Source of the DNA: Epiperipatus broadwayi
Taxonomy: Eukaryota; Onychophora; Udeonychophora; Euonychophora; Peripatidae
Length of the DNA stretch: 64,000 nt
Reading direction: 5' to 3'
NCBI GenBank assembly: GCA_028023455.1
Contig: JAQFVV010006294.1
Location: forward strand, 2,815,001-2,879,000
The position numbers and the translations under genes are program-made. Positions 49,487 to 59,879 of the stretch are shown one piece after another; the stretch's first letter is position 1, and every line of letters begins with the position of its first letter. The notes beneath the pieces were generated by a model, which did not search any database, was not told the DNA's origin, and saw nothing but the letters and a program-made list of their open reading frames with translations.

Positions 49487-50420
49487 GTAAATTGAAATAT
49501 TTTTGCAAAGTTGTTAAATAATCCATAAGATTGACAAATCTGTTAATGATTTTTCACCTATTTAACTAAAACGAATTTCCTTATATAACAGATCTTCAAC
49601 TCTTCAATTTCTTCCAACAATAATTTACATTTTCAATGTTAGAGAAGAGACTAATTGTTTTTGTCATAGTAGACAACTTCTTCCAACTTTGTGTGCTTAA
49701 GCTTTTTTAATGAATAACACAAGGAAGAGATAAAACATCATTTACAGAACAATTTAAGATTAATATTTAATACCATTATTCAGCTTGTAAAGAATATTAA
49801 TATCTGTGAGAATAAGATTATAGTCTGAAAAAAAAAATCACTGAATTAAGTTAACAATCTGAAAGAAATATTTGGATTAGCATTTGAAAATAATATACAT
49901 CTTGAACTTAATTTGTTTAACTCTTACTGTTTGTAACAATTCATATTTAAACTAAGATTTTTTCACTGAATATTTATTAGTTGTAAAATTAAAATTGTTA
50001 CAGTAGACAAAAATGTAATCCTTAATACATTAATTAAAACTGCTGTTTTTAAAAATCTGTACATTTATGTAGATAGTTTCATATTTCAAAAGGAATATGT
50101 GCAGAAAATTTGGATTATAATATTTTAAATGATACTTTAATTGAATTGTCTATAAGACAGTGAGCCAATTTGTTTGTAACTTGTTTTAAGTTTTATAACT
50201 TAAAGCTGTAGAGTAGCAGGTAGTTAGTTAAATGTATTGTATTCAGTGTGACAATGTGTAAAATTTGCTTAATGATGTAAAAATAAAGATAATCCATTGA
50301 CTCAGGACCCATAGAATTATAGTGAAAACTGGACACATTATGATTATATATTTTGTTTCACAGTCAATACAATCCATTGATACTCATTTGACCAATCCAG
50401 ATTAATCTGGGATCTTTATT
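49481..50420. other. AT-rich spacer, no gene seen
   Basis: Nothing recognisable between the GA microsatellite and the hAT element. Confidence 0.5.
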
Positions 50421-50428
50421 ATCTAGTT

Positions 50429-52027
50429 CAGCGTTTCTCAACCTTTTTTGGCTCACGTACCACATGGTAGTACATCACGCTAAATTGTACCACTTCGTAA
50501 AAATGATTATATTTCGTGAAATTTGTTATTGCGAGTGTGTTATTTTATTTGCATTATAAATATTATAGGGTGACCATGTATGTATGCACATCTCATAATG
50601 AGACAAATTACATTGAAACACGCCTAAACGTCACGCCAGATCATAAACTCACTGAAATTATAAACTCACTGTAACATATTTATATGTATGTGTTTGTTCA
50701 AAGTTTCATATTTTTCCAAAATAATTTATTAAAGATTACATTATTACATTAAAGGTTAATTGGTACATATTTTTTTCAAAGTGTTTTCTCATTCCTTCAT
50801 TTGGCTTTCCCGAATTTGAGTCTGTTTCTCTTTTTCAGAGCATCTTGCTATTGGTTGGGCCATGGAGAGGATAAATCCAGCATGTCCCAAGTCATGGTAA
50901 AAATAACCTCAGGGGTTATCAAACTATCTCTTGTTCTTGTTTTCTTTATATTGTTCAGCATGAAGTTAATAGGATTAAAATTTTGATGATTAAATACTAG
51001 CTTACATCTAGTAATCCACAATAGATGATCAAGAATTAATGAGAGTCTAATTTCTGGGTATGATCCTTTTCTGATACATTCTTTCAAATTAAATAATTTA
51101 GATTGATTTGCCTTGATCCGACTCATTATTTATCTACTATTTTGTCATATTTCATTTACTAATAAATGGTTTTAATAAAAACACAAAATTATAAAAAAAC
51201 AACTAGTATATTTTCTTATCATAATCAAATATTTTTATAAAATAAATTTAACGAGATCTTTGTGCTTGTTTCGAACAACATAATTATTTGAAATTTGGTT
51301 CAAAAGATGCGAGGTATACCCTTAAGTCTACAGCTGCGTTCAATCTGTTTTGATACTTATTTTTTAAAAAAATATTTGAAGAAAAAGCTCTTCCTATTAA
51401 TTCCGTACTAGTAAACGGTAATAATAATTTAAGAGCTTTCTCAGAAAGTTGTTCATATTCTTTAATGTTTAACCAAAAATTAATTAGATTGTGTCATTTG
51501 AATTCTACTTGTAAAGTTCTGTCACATGATAATTCTATTAAATTTTCTTTATCCTTTATTGATAATGATGTAGCTTTTTCTAAATTTTCTGCATAGAAGG
51601 GGTTTGAAATCCAATTATCATTTGTGTTTTCGGGTTTTGGAAAATATTCCATGAAAGACAATTTTAATCTGGTTAAATGTGCTGTTATATTTTCTCGTAT
51701 ATCTTGAGACAGGCTAACCTTATTTTCAAACAAAAAAATATGTAGAGTTTCAAATACTTCCAGTTGATTGTTTTCGATACTTATATATATTACTGTTTCC
51801 AAAAATCTTATTTCTTAATCATACTTTCAATTTTATCATTAACAATAAAGATCGTTATTGACTGTATATATTAACAACTTTACTGTATAATATTATTAAT
51901 TAAAATAATTTTTATGAATTATAGAAAAAAATGTTTCTATATTTTTATGATTTAATTTTTTTTTATGTCCGCCATTATTGATTCTTTTTTGTGTACCACC
52001 AACCAGCAACTCTAGTCGGAAACACTG
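50429..52027 (-). mobile_element. internally deleted hAT transposon
   Basis: An exact 8-bp target duplication ATCTAGTT (50421-50428 and 52028-52035) flanks short inverted termini. The left starts CAGCGTTTCTCAACC and the right, read inward, starts CAGTGTTTCCGAC. A subterminal GTACCAC word is present near both ends. These are hAT (Charlie-like) ends. At 1.6 kb it retains only the C-terminal part of a minus-strand transposase, so it is a deletion derivative. Confidence 0.93.
51280..51802 (-). pseudogene. C-terminal hAT transposase fragment (SCAND3/ZBED-like)
   Basis: The minus-strand frame at 51494-51802 contains HLTRLKLSFMEYFP, NDNWISNPF and LIELSCDRTLQVEFK. These match the region before the dimerisation domain of Charlie-type hAT proteins such as SCAND3 and ZBED5-like. 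After a stop the frame resumes with WLNIKEYEQLSEKALKLLLP and FTST (about 51400-51480), then KNKYQNRLNAAVDLRVYLAS (about 51290-51365). That is the hAT C-terminal dimerisation block. The catalytic Asp region and N-terminus are absent. A further minus frame at 50848-51126 has no known domain. Confidence 0.85.
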
Positions 52028-52035
52028 ATCTAGTT

Positions 52036-53035
52036 AATAATAACTAGTTGTTATTTGCTGCCAGGTATTCGATGGTTATCTTAGGTGACCTTAAACTTGC
52101 GTTTGACTTGAAAAAAAACTTGAAAGTTCATCCAATCTGATACTCAGAAATTGTTTACATTAATTAGTCTTGCCTTTACAATGAGACAACAAATAAACAT
52201 ATATTAGCCTTATTGAAAAAATTAAAAGGCTGAAGGAGAAATAGGCTGGGATTGTTTCTAGAAGGGATAAAAGATTGATAATTTATGCCCTAAATTAGAC
52301 CCTAAGGAATTTTAAAATTTATTAAGGCCATGTATGAAATTGATGGACTTAAAATAATGAAATAAATACATTTATCTTGCAATTTATAGATAATGGTTAA
52401 AACTGATGTTGAGTGGACTTATTTTATATTTTTGTTTAAAACTTTGATTATAAATGTGATAAATTGGCTGATCACATATTAGTTTTTTTTTTGATTAGAA
52501 ATTAATGTTCTAATATTTGCAAACGATATTACCTTTAAAAAATGTTATTCCATGTACTAATCACTACTCACTGACTGACTACCCTAAAACCAATAAATTA
52601 ATCATTAATAAAACAAATATAATAGTATTTCATATTAATGGCAGAATGGGAACTGATTACTACTGAACAAAACTTATCCTTAAATTAATATGTTTTTTGA
52701 TTTACAAATGCACATAACAATAATTTTGCGTATTACTATTATTTTATAATTTTGGGCAAAAGTTATATTTCTGTAATATTTCATTAATTATTTTATTAAT
52801 ATAATTAATTAAAAATTTATATCAAAATTAAAAAGAAAATAATGAAAAAATGATTACAGTAATTACAGGAAGCAAACTGTTGTATGACATTTTGCATAAT
52901 GAGATTTATCCCCCAAAATAAAAACTTTATTGTTGTGATACATCAAAGAGTTTGCTTTTGAATAATCAAATTTAAAAAGTACTACCAAAGTAAAAACATT
53001 TTTCTAAAGCTTGTACTACTTTTTTACAGTACTTA
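52036..53035. other. AT-rich spacer, no gene seen
   Basis: No recognisable feature. Confidence 0.5.
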
Positions 53036-53329
53036 CATATTAATCATGTGACACGGAGCACGTATTAGACATGCATCTTTTCACATTTGAATCAATCTGC
53101 TGATAACTTTGTAATATTGTGATCTGACCAAAATAATCTGTATGTGGATCTTGTACATGATATTTTCACAAAAATTTACAAAAATAATGTGTACACGGAT
53201 CTTTTGTACATATTTTCCCAAGATTTACAAAGTTATCAACAGGTGGATGTCTAATACGTGCTCCATATCATAGGACTAATACTACTTTCACATAAAAAAT
53301 ATAAACAATTTGGAGTGTAATTTACCATA

Positions 53330-53900
53330 AAAACAGAAATATATATACAACATTTACATGAAAAAGTATAACAATACTAAAGATATCAATTTTAGCAAAA
53401 AAAAAAAAAAAATCACCGATCTTAAAAAGTACATTTATACGACTTTTTACAGGAAAAAATTTAAAACATGGTGAGGAATATATATTTATAAATGATATTA
53501 AACAGGAATATATATGACATTTACATGAAAAAGTATGCAATTTATAATGATACTAAAGATATGAATTTCAGCAAAAAAAAATTGAGACACCATTATGGAC
53601 AAAACAATGACAAAAAAGTATAAAATGTATAACAATGCTAAAGATATGAATTTCAGCAAAAAAAAAAAAAAAAAATCACTGATATTAAAAAGTATATATG
53701 ACTTTTTGCAGGAAAAATTTAAAACATGGTGAGGAATATACATTTATAACAATACTAAACAATATTAAACAGAAATATATATGACATTTACACAAAAAAG
53801 TATAAAATTTATAATGATACTAAAGATATGAATTTCAGCAAAAAAATATAAGGCGCCATTATGGCTAAAACAATGACTAAATTACAAGAATTGGCTAAAA
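53330..53900. repeat. imperfect tandem repeat array
   Basis: The block AATATATATGACATTTACAT, GAAAAAGTAT, GATACTAAAGATATGAATTT, CAGCAAAAAA recurs at about 53335, 53505 and 53770. A partial copy lies at about 53615. A second block (AAATTTAAAACATGGTGAGG) recurs at 53457 and 53717. Spacing is about 170-265 bp. The poly-A parts create Phe-rich open frames on the minus strand that are not genes. Confidence 0.88.
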
Positions 53901-54442
53901 TATTTAAAAAAGCATAAAATATACACATACATTATTTACCATGCAATATATAACAGGAATTGTCGCAATGAATACATCTAAGTTGTCTGTTGTATTTTAT
54001 TATAAGTTGATAAAATTGTCAGGGCAAAATGGAGAGTTGAAGTAAAAAATTTTCCCTCCAAAATGAACACAGGATTGCGCAATATATTGCCCGAATGGGA
54101 TTTTGTCGGTTATAAATGAATTTTTATTTATTTATTTATTTTTTTAAAAAAGCAAAATTATTTGTAAAATAAGAAAATATAACTTTTATTAATTATACAT
54201 ATTAGTGGCTAATTTTTTTATTTCGTTTATTATGCAAATGAATGCATCATCATCTTTACAACAACAATGCTAAATTTGGCCAAATATGAATGCAGGTGTT
54301 GCCATGATGTTCCTCGTTGTTGCTTATTATGCCATTTCACTGAACTCCAAAGTCTTTCCATGTTTTGGGAAAGTACAGTTATTTACGCACTTAAAATCAA
54401 TGAATTAAGCAACAGTGAAATTGAAATGAACAATAACTACGA

Positions 54443-54657
54443 AGAAAAAATGCAATGCAATTGGAATCGAGCTATTGTCAGAATGAAATCTTGGTAAAAA
54501 GTGGACAAAAAAAAAAAGGTTTTTGGGAAAATTTTTTTTTTTTTACCAGATCGGAGAAAAAACACACGAAAAAATGCAATGCAACTGAAATCAAGCTGTT
54601 TTCAGAATGAAATCTTGACAAAAACTGGGCAACAAAAAAAAAACCCCAGATCGGATA
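54443..54657. repeat. 123-bp tandem repeat (two copies)
   Basis: AAAAAATGCAATGCAATTGG, GTCAGAATGAAATCTTGG and CCAGATCGGA form a unit that begins near 54446 and again near 54569 with several changes. It lies inside the composite fold-back element. Confidence 0.8.
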
Positions 54658-54763
54658 AAATTTTACTTGCATTTATTTGACCTAATCGCAATGATACGCA
54701 TTTATTGTGGATGCGAAAAGGTGCAACAGATCTTATACTTGCTGTGCCACAGGACTAATCCAT

Positions 54764-56128
54764 GAGTACCCTTTTTACATATATAAAAAATATTTTTTTT
54801 ATGAAAGGTATTTTAAAACAGTATTATTTAATGTACTGTATAATTCTGTAAATGCTACAGAAGCGTAGTTTTTAATTTACAATATTTATTTTGTCATAAA
54901 GATGATATACTATAATGTAAAGTATTTAATTTTTTTTAATATCATATACATATTTTTCTTAAATTGTTATATATATATATATATGATTTATTTCAAATAC
55001 ATATGCCAAATATTAATCCAAAAATTTACTATTATAAACTTTGGAAAATTTCCAGAAATGCATAGCAATGCTGAAACAGAATATTTCTGTATAAAGAAGC
55101 AGCACTTAACACAATTATTGAATTCAAATGTTAAGTGCTAATGCATATTTCTAAAAAGCTCATACATTATATTATTTAAAAGCAGTATTGTTATCAAGAA
55201 TAGATATTAAACAAGGATCATTGTTATGAATGTTAGAAACAGAAGAAAATTTTTTTTTTTAAAAAAGTATTTTCATGAATATCAAAAATGTTTTATTTAT
55301 TATCTTAAGAAAGAAAGAATAAAAAATTGAATGTATAAACTTTTGTTATAAATACAATGGTGTCCGTTAAAACAAATGAATTCGTTCTACAATGCCATAC
55401 ATTATTCAATTGATTTGTTGCAGTTTACATTATGGATAGTTCATTCTAGGCCCATGGCCAAGAGCAAAGTTATCATTCAGAACAATTACAGTATATAAGA
55501 AATAAATCAATAAATCAATAATATAAATTCAAAAATGCATAACTGTGTACACACAGTATAGTTATATTTTAAAAATAATTTAAAATTATTTTTGAAAAGC
55601 ATAGAATTTAAAATGCAAGCTAACATATCCTAATAAAAATTTAGATTGTTGATTTCAGAACTGCTTTCTTGCAAAATAATGTTCAGCAGCAGTTTGACTA
55701 GCACTAAAAGCCTCACTATCCCTTCTAAAACTATGCAATCCAGTTCTTTTTCAGAATATAATGAATTTCACTTTTAATGGTAATAAATCCTTTGCAGGAA
55801 CAATACTTGTATTAGAAGGTAGCAAAAAATTCTTCGAACAGTTGTTTAATTTTTTTTACTAATGATTATGTCATTGATGTTGTCACTTGTCATTTGCTTT
55901 TGATTAATCTGCAGAATTTCCATTAATTACAAAGTAAACTTCTCAATATGAAATCCTTTTTGCTGCTTTTTAATTGATCATTTTAAAAAAATGATGTTGA
56001 TTTTTTCATACTATATTCAGAATTTAAATCTTCATCTGTTTTACAGTTTTCTCTTTTATAAATTAACTTTTTTTAAAATTTTTATATTGATCACTTTTTT
56101 CCGAGACATTTGTTTTTTGGTATACACA
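54764..56128. other. AT-rich spacer with a small palindrome
   Basis: The only distinct structure is a 10-bp inverted repeat AGCACTTAAC / GTTAAGTGCT at 55101-55110 and 55130-55139. The rest shows no feature. The 79-codon plus frame at 54902 is not recognisable. Confidence 0.45.
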
Positions 56129-56155
56129 TATGAGGGGGGGACCCAAAAATAACTG

Positions 56156-56254
56156 TCGAGCGTTGATGGCTGAGTGGTCAGCACAGCAGCTTTACAAGCA
56201 GTTGTCCTGGGGTTTGCCCCCCCCCCCCATGACACTTTGACACATTAAAAAAAA
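56156..56254 (+). repeat. tRNA-derived SINE inserted in the mariner terminal repeat
   Basis: The tRNA-like body has a perfect box A TGGCTGAGTGG, an anticodon-arm-like GCAGCTTTACAAGCAG and a degraded T-arm running into a C run. A TTTGACAC and A-rich tail follows, as for the tRNA-like repeat at 36765. It is flanked by AACTG (56151-56155 and 56255-56259). Removing it joins AAAAATAACTG to GAATTTTG, which restores the mariner terminus seen at the other end. Confidence 0.82.
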
Positions 56255-56439
56255 AACTGGAATTTTGTAATAAATTTATTTTTTATTTTTAGGTGTTACA
56301 AATTGAATTTCATTCAAAATATAGTTTATTTAATGCAATGCACCTGTTTAAATATGTTTTTCATTTAATGACTTCTAATGCTTATGTCATTTTTTACTTC
56401 ATCACTTATAAGTTTGGGGCAAAAAAATTTTGAGGCATT

Positions 56440-56980
56440 TTTTCGAGAGAATAAAAAAAAGTTGCTTTGTGCGAGATTCAGAGAATACGGCTGATAAGCT
56501 CAGTTATGCTAAATTTAATCAAAAATTATTGCACACTAAAGGCTTTGTGCGCTGATGCATTGTCATGGTGAAACATGCACTCATCATTTTGCCACAAGGA
56601 AAATTGTTTTACTACATCATGCAGACTTTCTAGTCATTACAAACAAATTCTGAATGAAGAATGCTATTTGCATCCAAAAAAAAATGTCTTGACATTGGAC
56701 TTCAATTACCATGCTTTTTTGGGATGTGATGAACTTGACATTTTTATTAAACCAGTCATAAACTTGTGTTTTTCCTAGAACAGCTTGCTTGTTATCTGTT
56801 TCAAGTATTACAACTATTTTCCTTGCTGTTTTCCCTAAAAGAAATTAGAATTTCATATTGTTCCAACTTTTCAGCCATTACAAAATTGACAAATATGCGA
56901 ACTGCACTTTACAAAAAAATGTGCCATGTGGTATCACAATTTTACATGGGGATATCATTTGGAAGATTGATGCAGAAGAA
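56440..56980 (-). pseudogene. mariner transposase relic
   Basis: Minus-strand translation across several frames. An N-terminal relic has EQYEILISF and REKTARKI (about 56830-56880). The helix-turn-helix part has LGKTQVYDWFNKNV (about 56740-56785). The catalytic region has SLHDVVKQFSLWQNDE then CMFHHDNASAHKA (about 56537-56630). The HHDNA motif contains the second catalytic Asp, and FLIKFSITEL follows as in DD34D mariners. Stops and frameshifts break it, and the first catalytic Asp region and the third Asp region are lost or unrecognisable. Confidence 0.85.
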
Positions 56981-57073
56981 TCCTTGCAAGAAGTATCTAA
57001 CAGCAGAAGCATGTACTACAACAGGCGTGCTTATCAAAGAAAAAGATTCCGGTTATTTTTGAGTTCTCTCGTA

Positions 57074-57639
57074 TTTAAAAGAATTTAAAAAAAAAACAAA
57101 AATTAGTGAAGTTGAACAAATTTCATAAGACAAAGAAACTAAGCACAAATAAGCTTACAAAATGCAATAACAATATCTAAAGCTTTACTTAAAACTGAAA
57201 TGCTGTGAAAAGTCTTATGTATATAATTTCTATTTCAGCAATTAGTGCAGATAAACATTTTTTTTTTTTTTTTAATTTCAGTCATGATATTTATCATTTT
57301 AGAAATTCCATGCTTTGAGCTTATTTTTCTATAATTTTACTTACGTTTGTTTTGAGTTTTTACAAAATTTAATATCAATGCTTCTAAGTTCTACGTTATG
57401 CCACATAAGTAAAATTAATATGTACAATATCTTTACTATTAGAGATAAAATAAGAAAATTTAATTTTACCCAAGTTCTAGATCTCTGTCATTTTTATTGG
57501 TTTTTCATTTTGAAACTTTTTTTAAAATCAGAATTTTGCCTTAAATTTTTTTAAAAGTCAATCATTGGTTAGTTAGTCTCCAAATTCTATTTGTGTGGCT
57601 AGTTATTTAAAGAAAAATATTGATAACTAGATTTTAAAC
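57074..57639. other. AT-rich spacer, no gene seen
   Basis: No recognisable feature. The Phe-rich plus frame at 57315-57554 looks like chance. Confidence 0.5.
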
Positions 57640-58155
57640 CATTCTTGTTTAAACTATCTGCAAAATATTTTTGTTTAAAAGTATCCTCTTAAGTGCATGT
57701 ACTGAAATAATTTTAGCCATAAAAGAATAATTTTAAAGCTGATTAGCATTAAATGTAAAAAAAAAAAAAGATTCTTGTAAAATGATGGAAATCTAAACAT
57801 AGTTCTTAATTTAATTATTTTATTTTTTTATATCTCTTAACAACAAAAATGTAATACATATTCCTCTTCAAAACTATTCTTTTAAATATGCATACTGAAA
57901 TAATTTGAACCATGTGCCATATAAATTGAATTTGAAAACTGATTCATGTTTGATGTTAAAAAATTTCAGAACAAAATTCCATTAAAAGGGAAAAAAGTTT
58001 CATAACAAAAGACTGATAAAAATGGGACAGATTCAAAACCATGTTATCAATATTTTTCTTTTAATGGAATTTTTGTTTTGAAATTTTTTAACATCAAACA
58101 TTAATCAGTCTTTTAATTCTGCTTAAATGATATATACCTAAAATTATTTCAGTAC
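57640..58155. repeat. fold-back repeat: two direct units and one inverted unit
   Basis: The block ATGTACTGAAATAATTTTAG to TGATTAGCATTAAATGTAAAA (about 57698-57760) recurs as ATACTGAAATAATTTGAACC to TGATTCATGTTTGATGTTAA (57892-57960). It recurs inverted as TTAACATCAAACATTAATCA to AAATTATTTCAGTACA (58088-58155). The central part is a hairpin with arms AAAAAATTTCAGAACAAAAT and TTCCATTAAAAG, mirrored at about 58052-58090. No ribozyme core or target duplication was found. Confidence 0.75.
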
Positions 58156-58666
58156 AGTGGAGCCACAAACCACATGCATTGTTTATTGAATTGTCAGTGT
58201 ACATTACTTTTCAACATGCACATACATATATAACACAAATGCTTTTTTTGTATGGGTGTGTAAACAAAATTTTAAAAAATAATATAATTATTAATAAAAA
58301 ATTGAGGGAGCCACATTTACATATATTTTCCTGAATGTGTGTTCACTCATTCATGATTCACTGAAGCAAGAAAAAAAAAAAGAAAAAAAACTATTGTATT
58401 TTTATTTTTCAAGTAATGCTTTGAGGGATTTTCTCTTTTTTTTTTTCAACATATATATATATATTCATATATATATATATATTATTATCAAAGCACAATA
58501 GACTAGTCTGTTTAATAATAAATTATGTCTTTTTTTTTTTGTAAGTCAATATTATCTTTACATATTTTGTCTTAGAAAATAATTTATTATGCAAAATACT
58601 GCACATGAAATTTGGAAATATAATAAAGAACAAATAAAATGTATGTGCTTTTAACATAAACTCAAT
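58156..58666. other. AT-rich spacer with (TA)n
   Basis: Contains (TA)n tracts at about 58451-58482. No other feature was recognised. Confidence 0.5.
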
Positions 58667-58777
58667 AAATTTTATTAAGCAAAGCAAAACTCCATATAGT
58701 AGTGCCATCTGTGCTAAACAGAGTAATAAATGGATGCCAGAAGGCTTGTGCATAAAATCCCTATCTAATGCCTACTC

Positions 58778-58836
58778 ATCCAATATCCCCAGACTAGTTT
58801 CTGGCTTGTGGCCTTCATCAGTGAGGAGCTTTGGAT
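58778..58836 (-). ncRNA. candidate type I hammerhead ribozyme, canonical core
   Basis: On the minus strand: ATCCAA (outer helix I), TCCTCA (inner helix I), CTGATGA (58821-58815, the canonical core), helix II GGC-CACAA-GCC with a flanking A·A, GAAA, ACTAGT with the GTC triplet, then TGGGGA (58791-58786) pairing fully with TCCTCA (one G·T), and TTGGAT pairing with ATCCAA. The predicted cut lies between plus positions 58791 and 58792. All invariant hammerhead positions visible to me are kept. Confidence 0.82.
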
Positions 58837-59235
58837 CTGAGAGCAGTGCATCTAGATCTTAGGATCTAATGCAACCCTCTAGCAACCACCTTTTATCTCT
58901 ACTTAACTACAAAACCATGAGCATGAAATTGAAAACCCAAGAAATATTTTCAATCTAAGCTCAATAGCTTATATAGTCATATGGGTCTGAACTCAGTTCA
59001 GCATCCATACATTTTGGTGTCTTTGGCTCTTTAACAACTATAGCCACCACTACCCTATTAGGCAGGATTGGTGTTAAACCAGCAAGCATCACATGATCAC
59101 ATATCCAATTCTAGCACATAATTGTTTATAAACAAAGCAAAGCAAAACTTAATATAGTAGTGCCACCTGTGCTAAACAGAGTAATCAATGGATGCCAGAA
59201 GGCTTGTGCATAAAATCCCTATCTAATGCCTACTC

Positions 59236-59293
59236 ATCCAATATCCCCAGACTAGTTTCTGGCTTGTGGCCTTCGTCAGTGAGGAGCTTTGGC
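59236..59293 (-). ncRNA. candidate type I hammerhead ribozyme
   Basis: Same structure as the motif at 58778 but with core CTGACGA (N7 = C, which the consensus allows). The outer helix I is shortened to CCAA/TTGG because the element's inversion junction cuts into it at 59292. The predicted cut is about 3 nt after the ACTA of helix III, at GTC/TGGGG. Confidence 0.75.
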
Positions 59294-59650
59294 ATCCATT
59301 GATTACTCTGTTTAGCCCAGGTGGCACTACTATATGAAGTTTTGCTTTGCTTTGTTTATAAACAATTATGTGCTAGAATTGGAGATGTGATCATTTGATG
59401 CTTGCTGGTTTAACACCAATCCTGCCTAATAGAGTAGTGGTGGCTATGGTTGTTAAAGAGCCAAAGACACCAAAATGTATGGGTGCTGAACTGAGTTCAG
59501 ACCCATATGACTATATAAGCTATTGAGCTTAGATTGAAAATATTTTTTGTGTTTTCAATTTCATGCTCATGGTTTTGTAGTTAACTAGAGATAAAAGGTG
59601 GTTGCTAGAGGGTTGCATTAGATCCTAAGATCTAGATGCAGTGCTCTCAG

Positions 59651-59709
59651 ATCCAAAGCTCCTCACTGACGAAGGCCACAAGCCAGAAACTAGTCTGGGG
59701 ATATTGGAT
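59651..59709 (+). ncRNA. candidate type I hammerhead ribozyme
   Basis: Plus strand: ATCCAA 59651-59656, TCCTCA 59660-59665, CTGACGA 59666-59672, GGC/GCC helix II, GAAA 59686-59689, ACTAGTC ending at 59695, TGGGGA 59696-59701 and TTGGAT 59704-59709. Helix I pairs in both parts, and the predicted cut is 59695/59696. It is the mirror copy of the 58778 motif within the same element. Confidence 0.8.
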
Positions 59710-59879
59710 GAGTAGGCATTAGATAGGGATTTTATGCACAAACCTTCTGGCATCCATTGATTACTCTGTTTAGCACAGGTGGCACTACTATGGAGTTTTG
59801 CTTTGCTTTGTTTATAAACAATTATGTGCTAGTATTGGAGATGTGATCATGTGATGCTTGCTTGTTTAAATTTTATTAA

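Larger units (their letters stand above)
53036..54763. mobile_element. composite fold-back element with repeated termini
   Basis: A terminal motif of about 40 bp occurs three times. It occurs once forward at 53036 (ATTAATCATGTGACACGGAG, CACGTATTAGACATGCATC) and twice inverted, ending near 53276 (GATGTCTAATACGTGCTCCA, TATCATAGGACTAAT) and near 54763 (TGCTGTGCCACAGGACTAAT). The inner pair encloses a 240-bp fold-back that also pairs TGATAACTTTGTAA with TTACAAAGTTATCA. The outer pair encloses 1.7 kb with tandem arrays. I found no clear target duplication, so the outer limits are approximate. No coding region was found. Confidence 0.6.
56131..57071 (-). mobile_element. mariner (DD34D-like) transposon, decayed
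   Basis: TA target duplications flank it at 56129-56130 and 57072-57073. The left end reads TGAGGGGGGGACCCAAAAAT followed by AACTG. The right end, read inward, is CGAGAGAACTCAAAAATAAC followed by CGGAA. These are mariner-type inverted termini. A transposase relic lies on the minus strand. The length of 941 bp includes an inserted SINE of about 99 bp, so roughly a third of a standard mariner of about 1.3 kb is missing. Confidence 0.9.
58679..59867. mobile_element. hammerhead fold-back element, youngest and largest copy
   Basis: Flanked by a 12-bp target duplication AAATTTTATTAA (58667-58678 and 59868-59879). Order: a full minus unit (58679 to about 59139); a partial minus unit (about 59140-59292) that includes the ribozyme; an inverted join at GAGCTTTGG/CATCCATTGATTAC; a partial plus tail (to about 59345); and a full plus unit (to 59867). 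Arms are highly similar to each other and to 32492-33414. Three hammerhead motifs with an intact core are present. There is no open frame. Confidence 0.93.

Noticed and set aside
49254-49526. Long open frames on both strands (Ser-Leu and Arg-Glu repeats)
   Set aside because: They are read through the GA dinucleotide repeat, which has no stop codons in several frames; not genes.
50848-51126. Separate gene in the minus-strand 92-codon frame
   Set aside because: It lies inside the hAT element downstream of the transposase fragment and has no known domain; probably chance or untranslated element sequence.
53322-53743. Two overlapping Phe-rich minus-strand frames
   Set aside because: They arise from poly-A stretches in a tandem repeat array and simply repeat each other.
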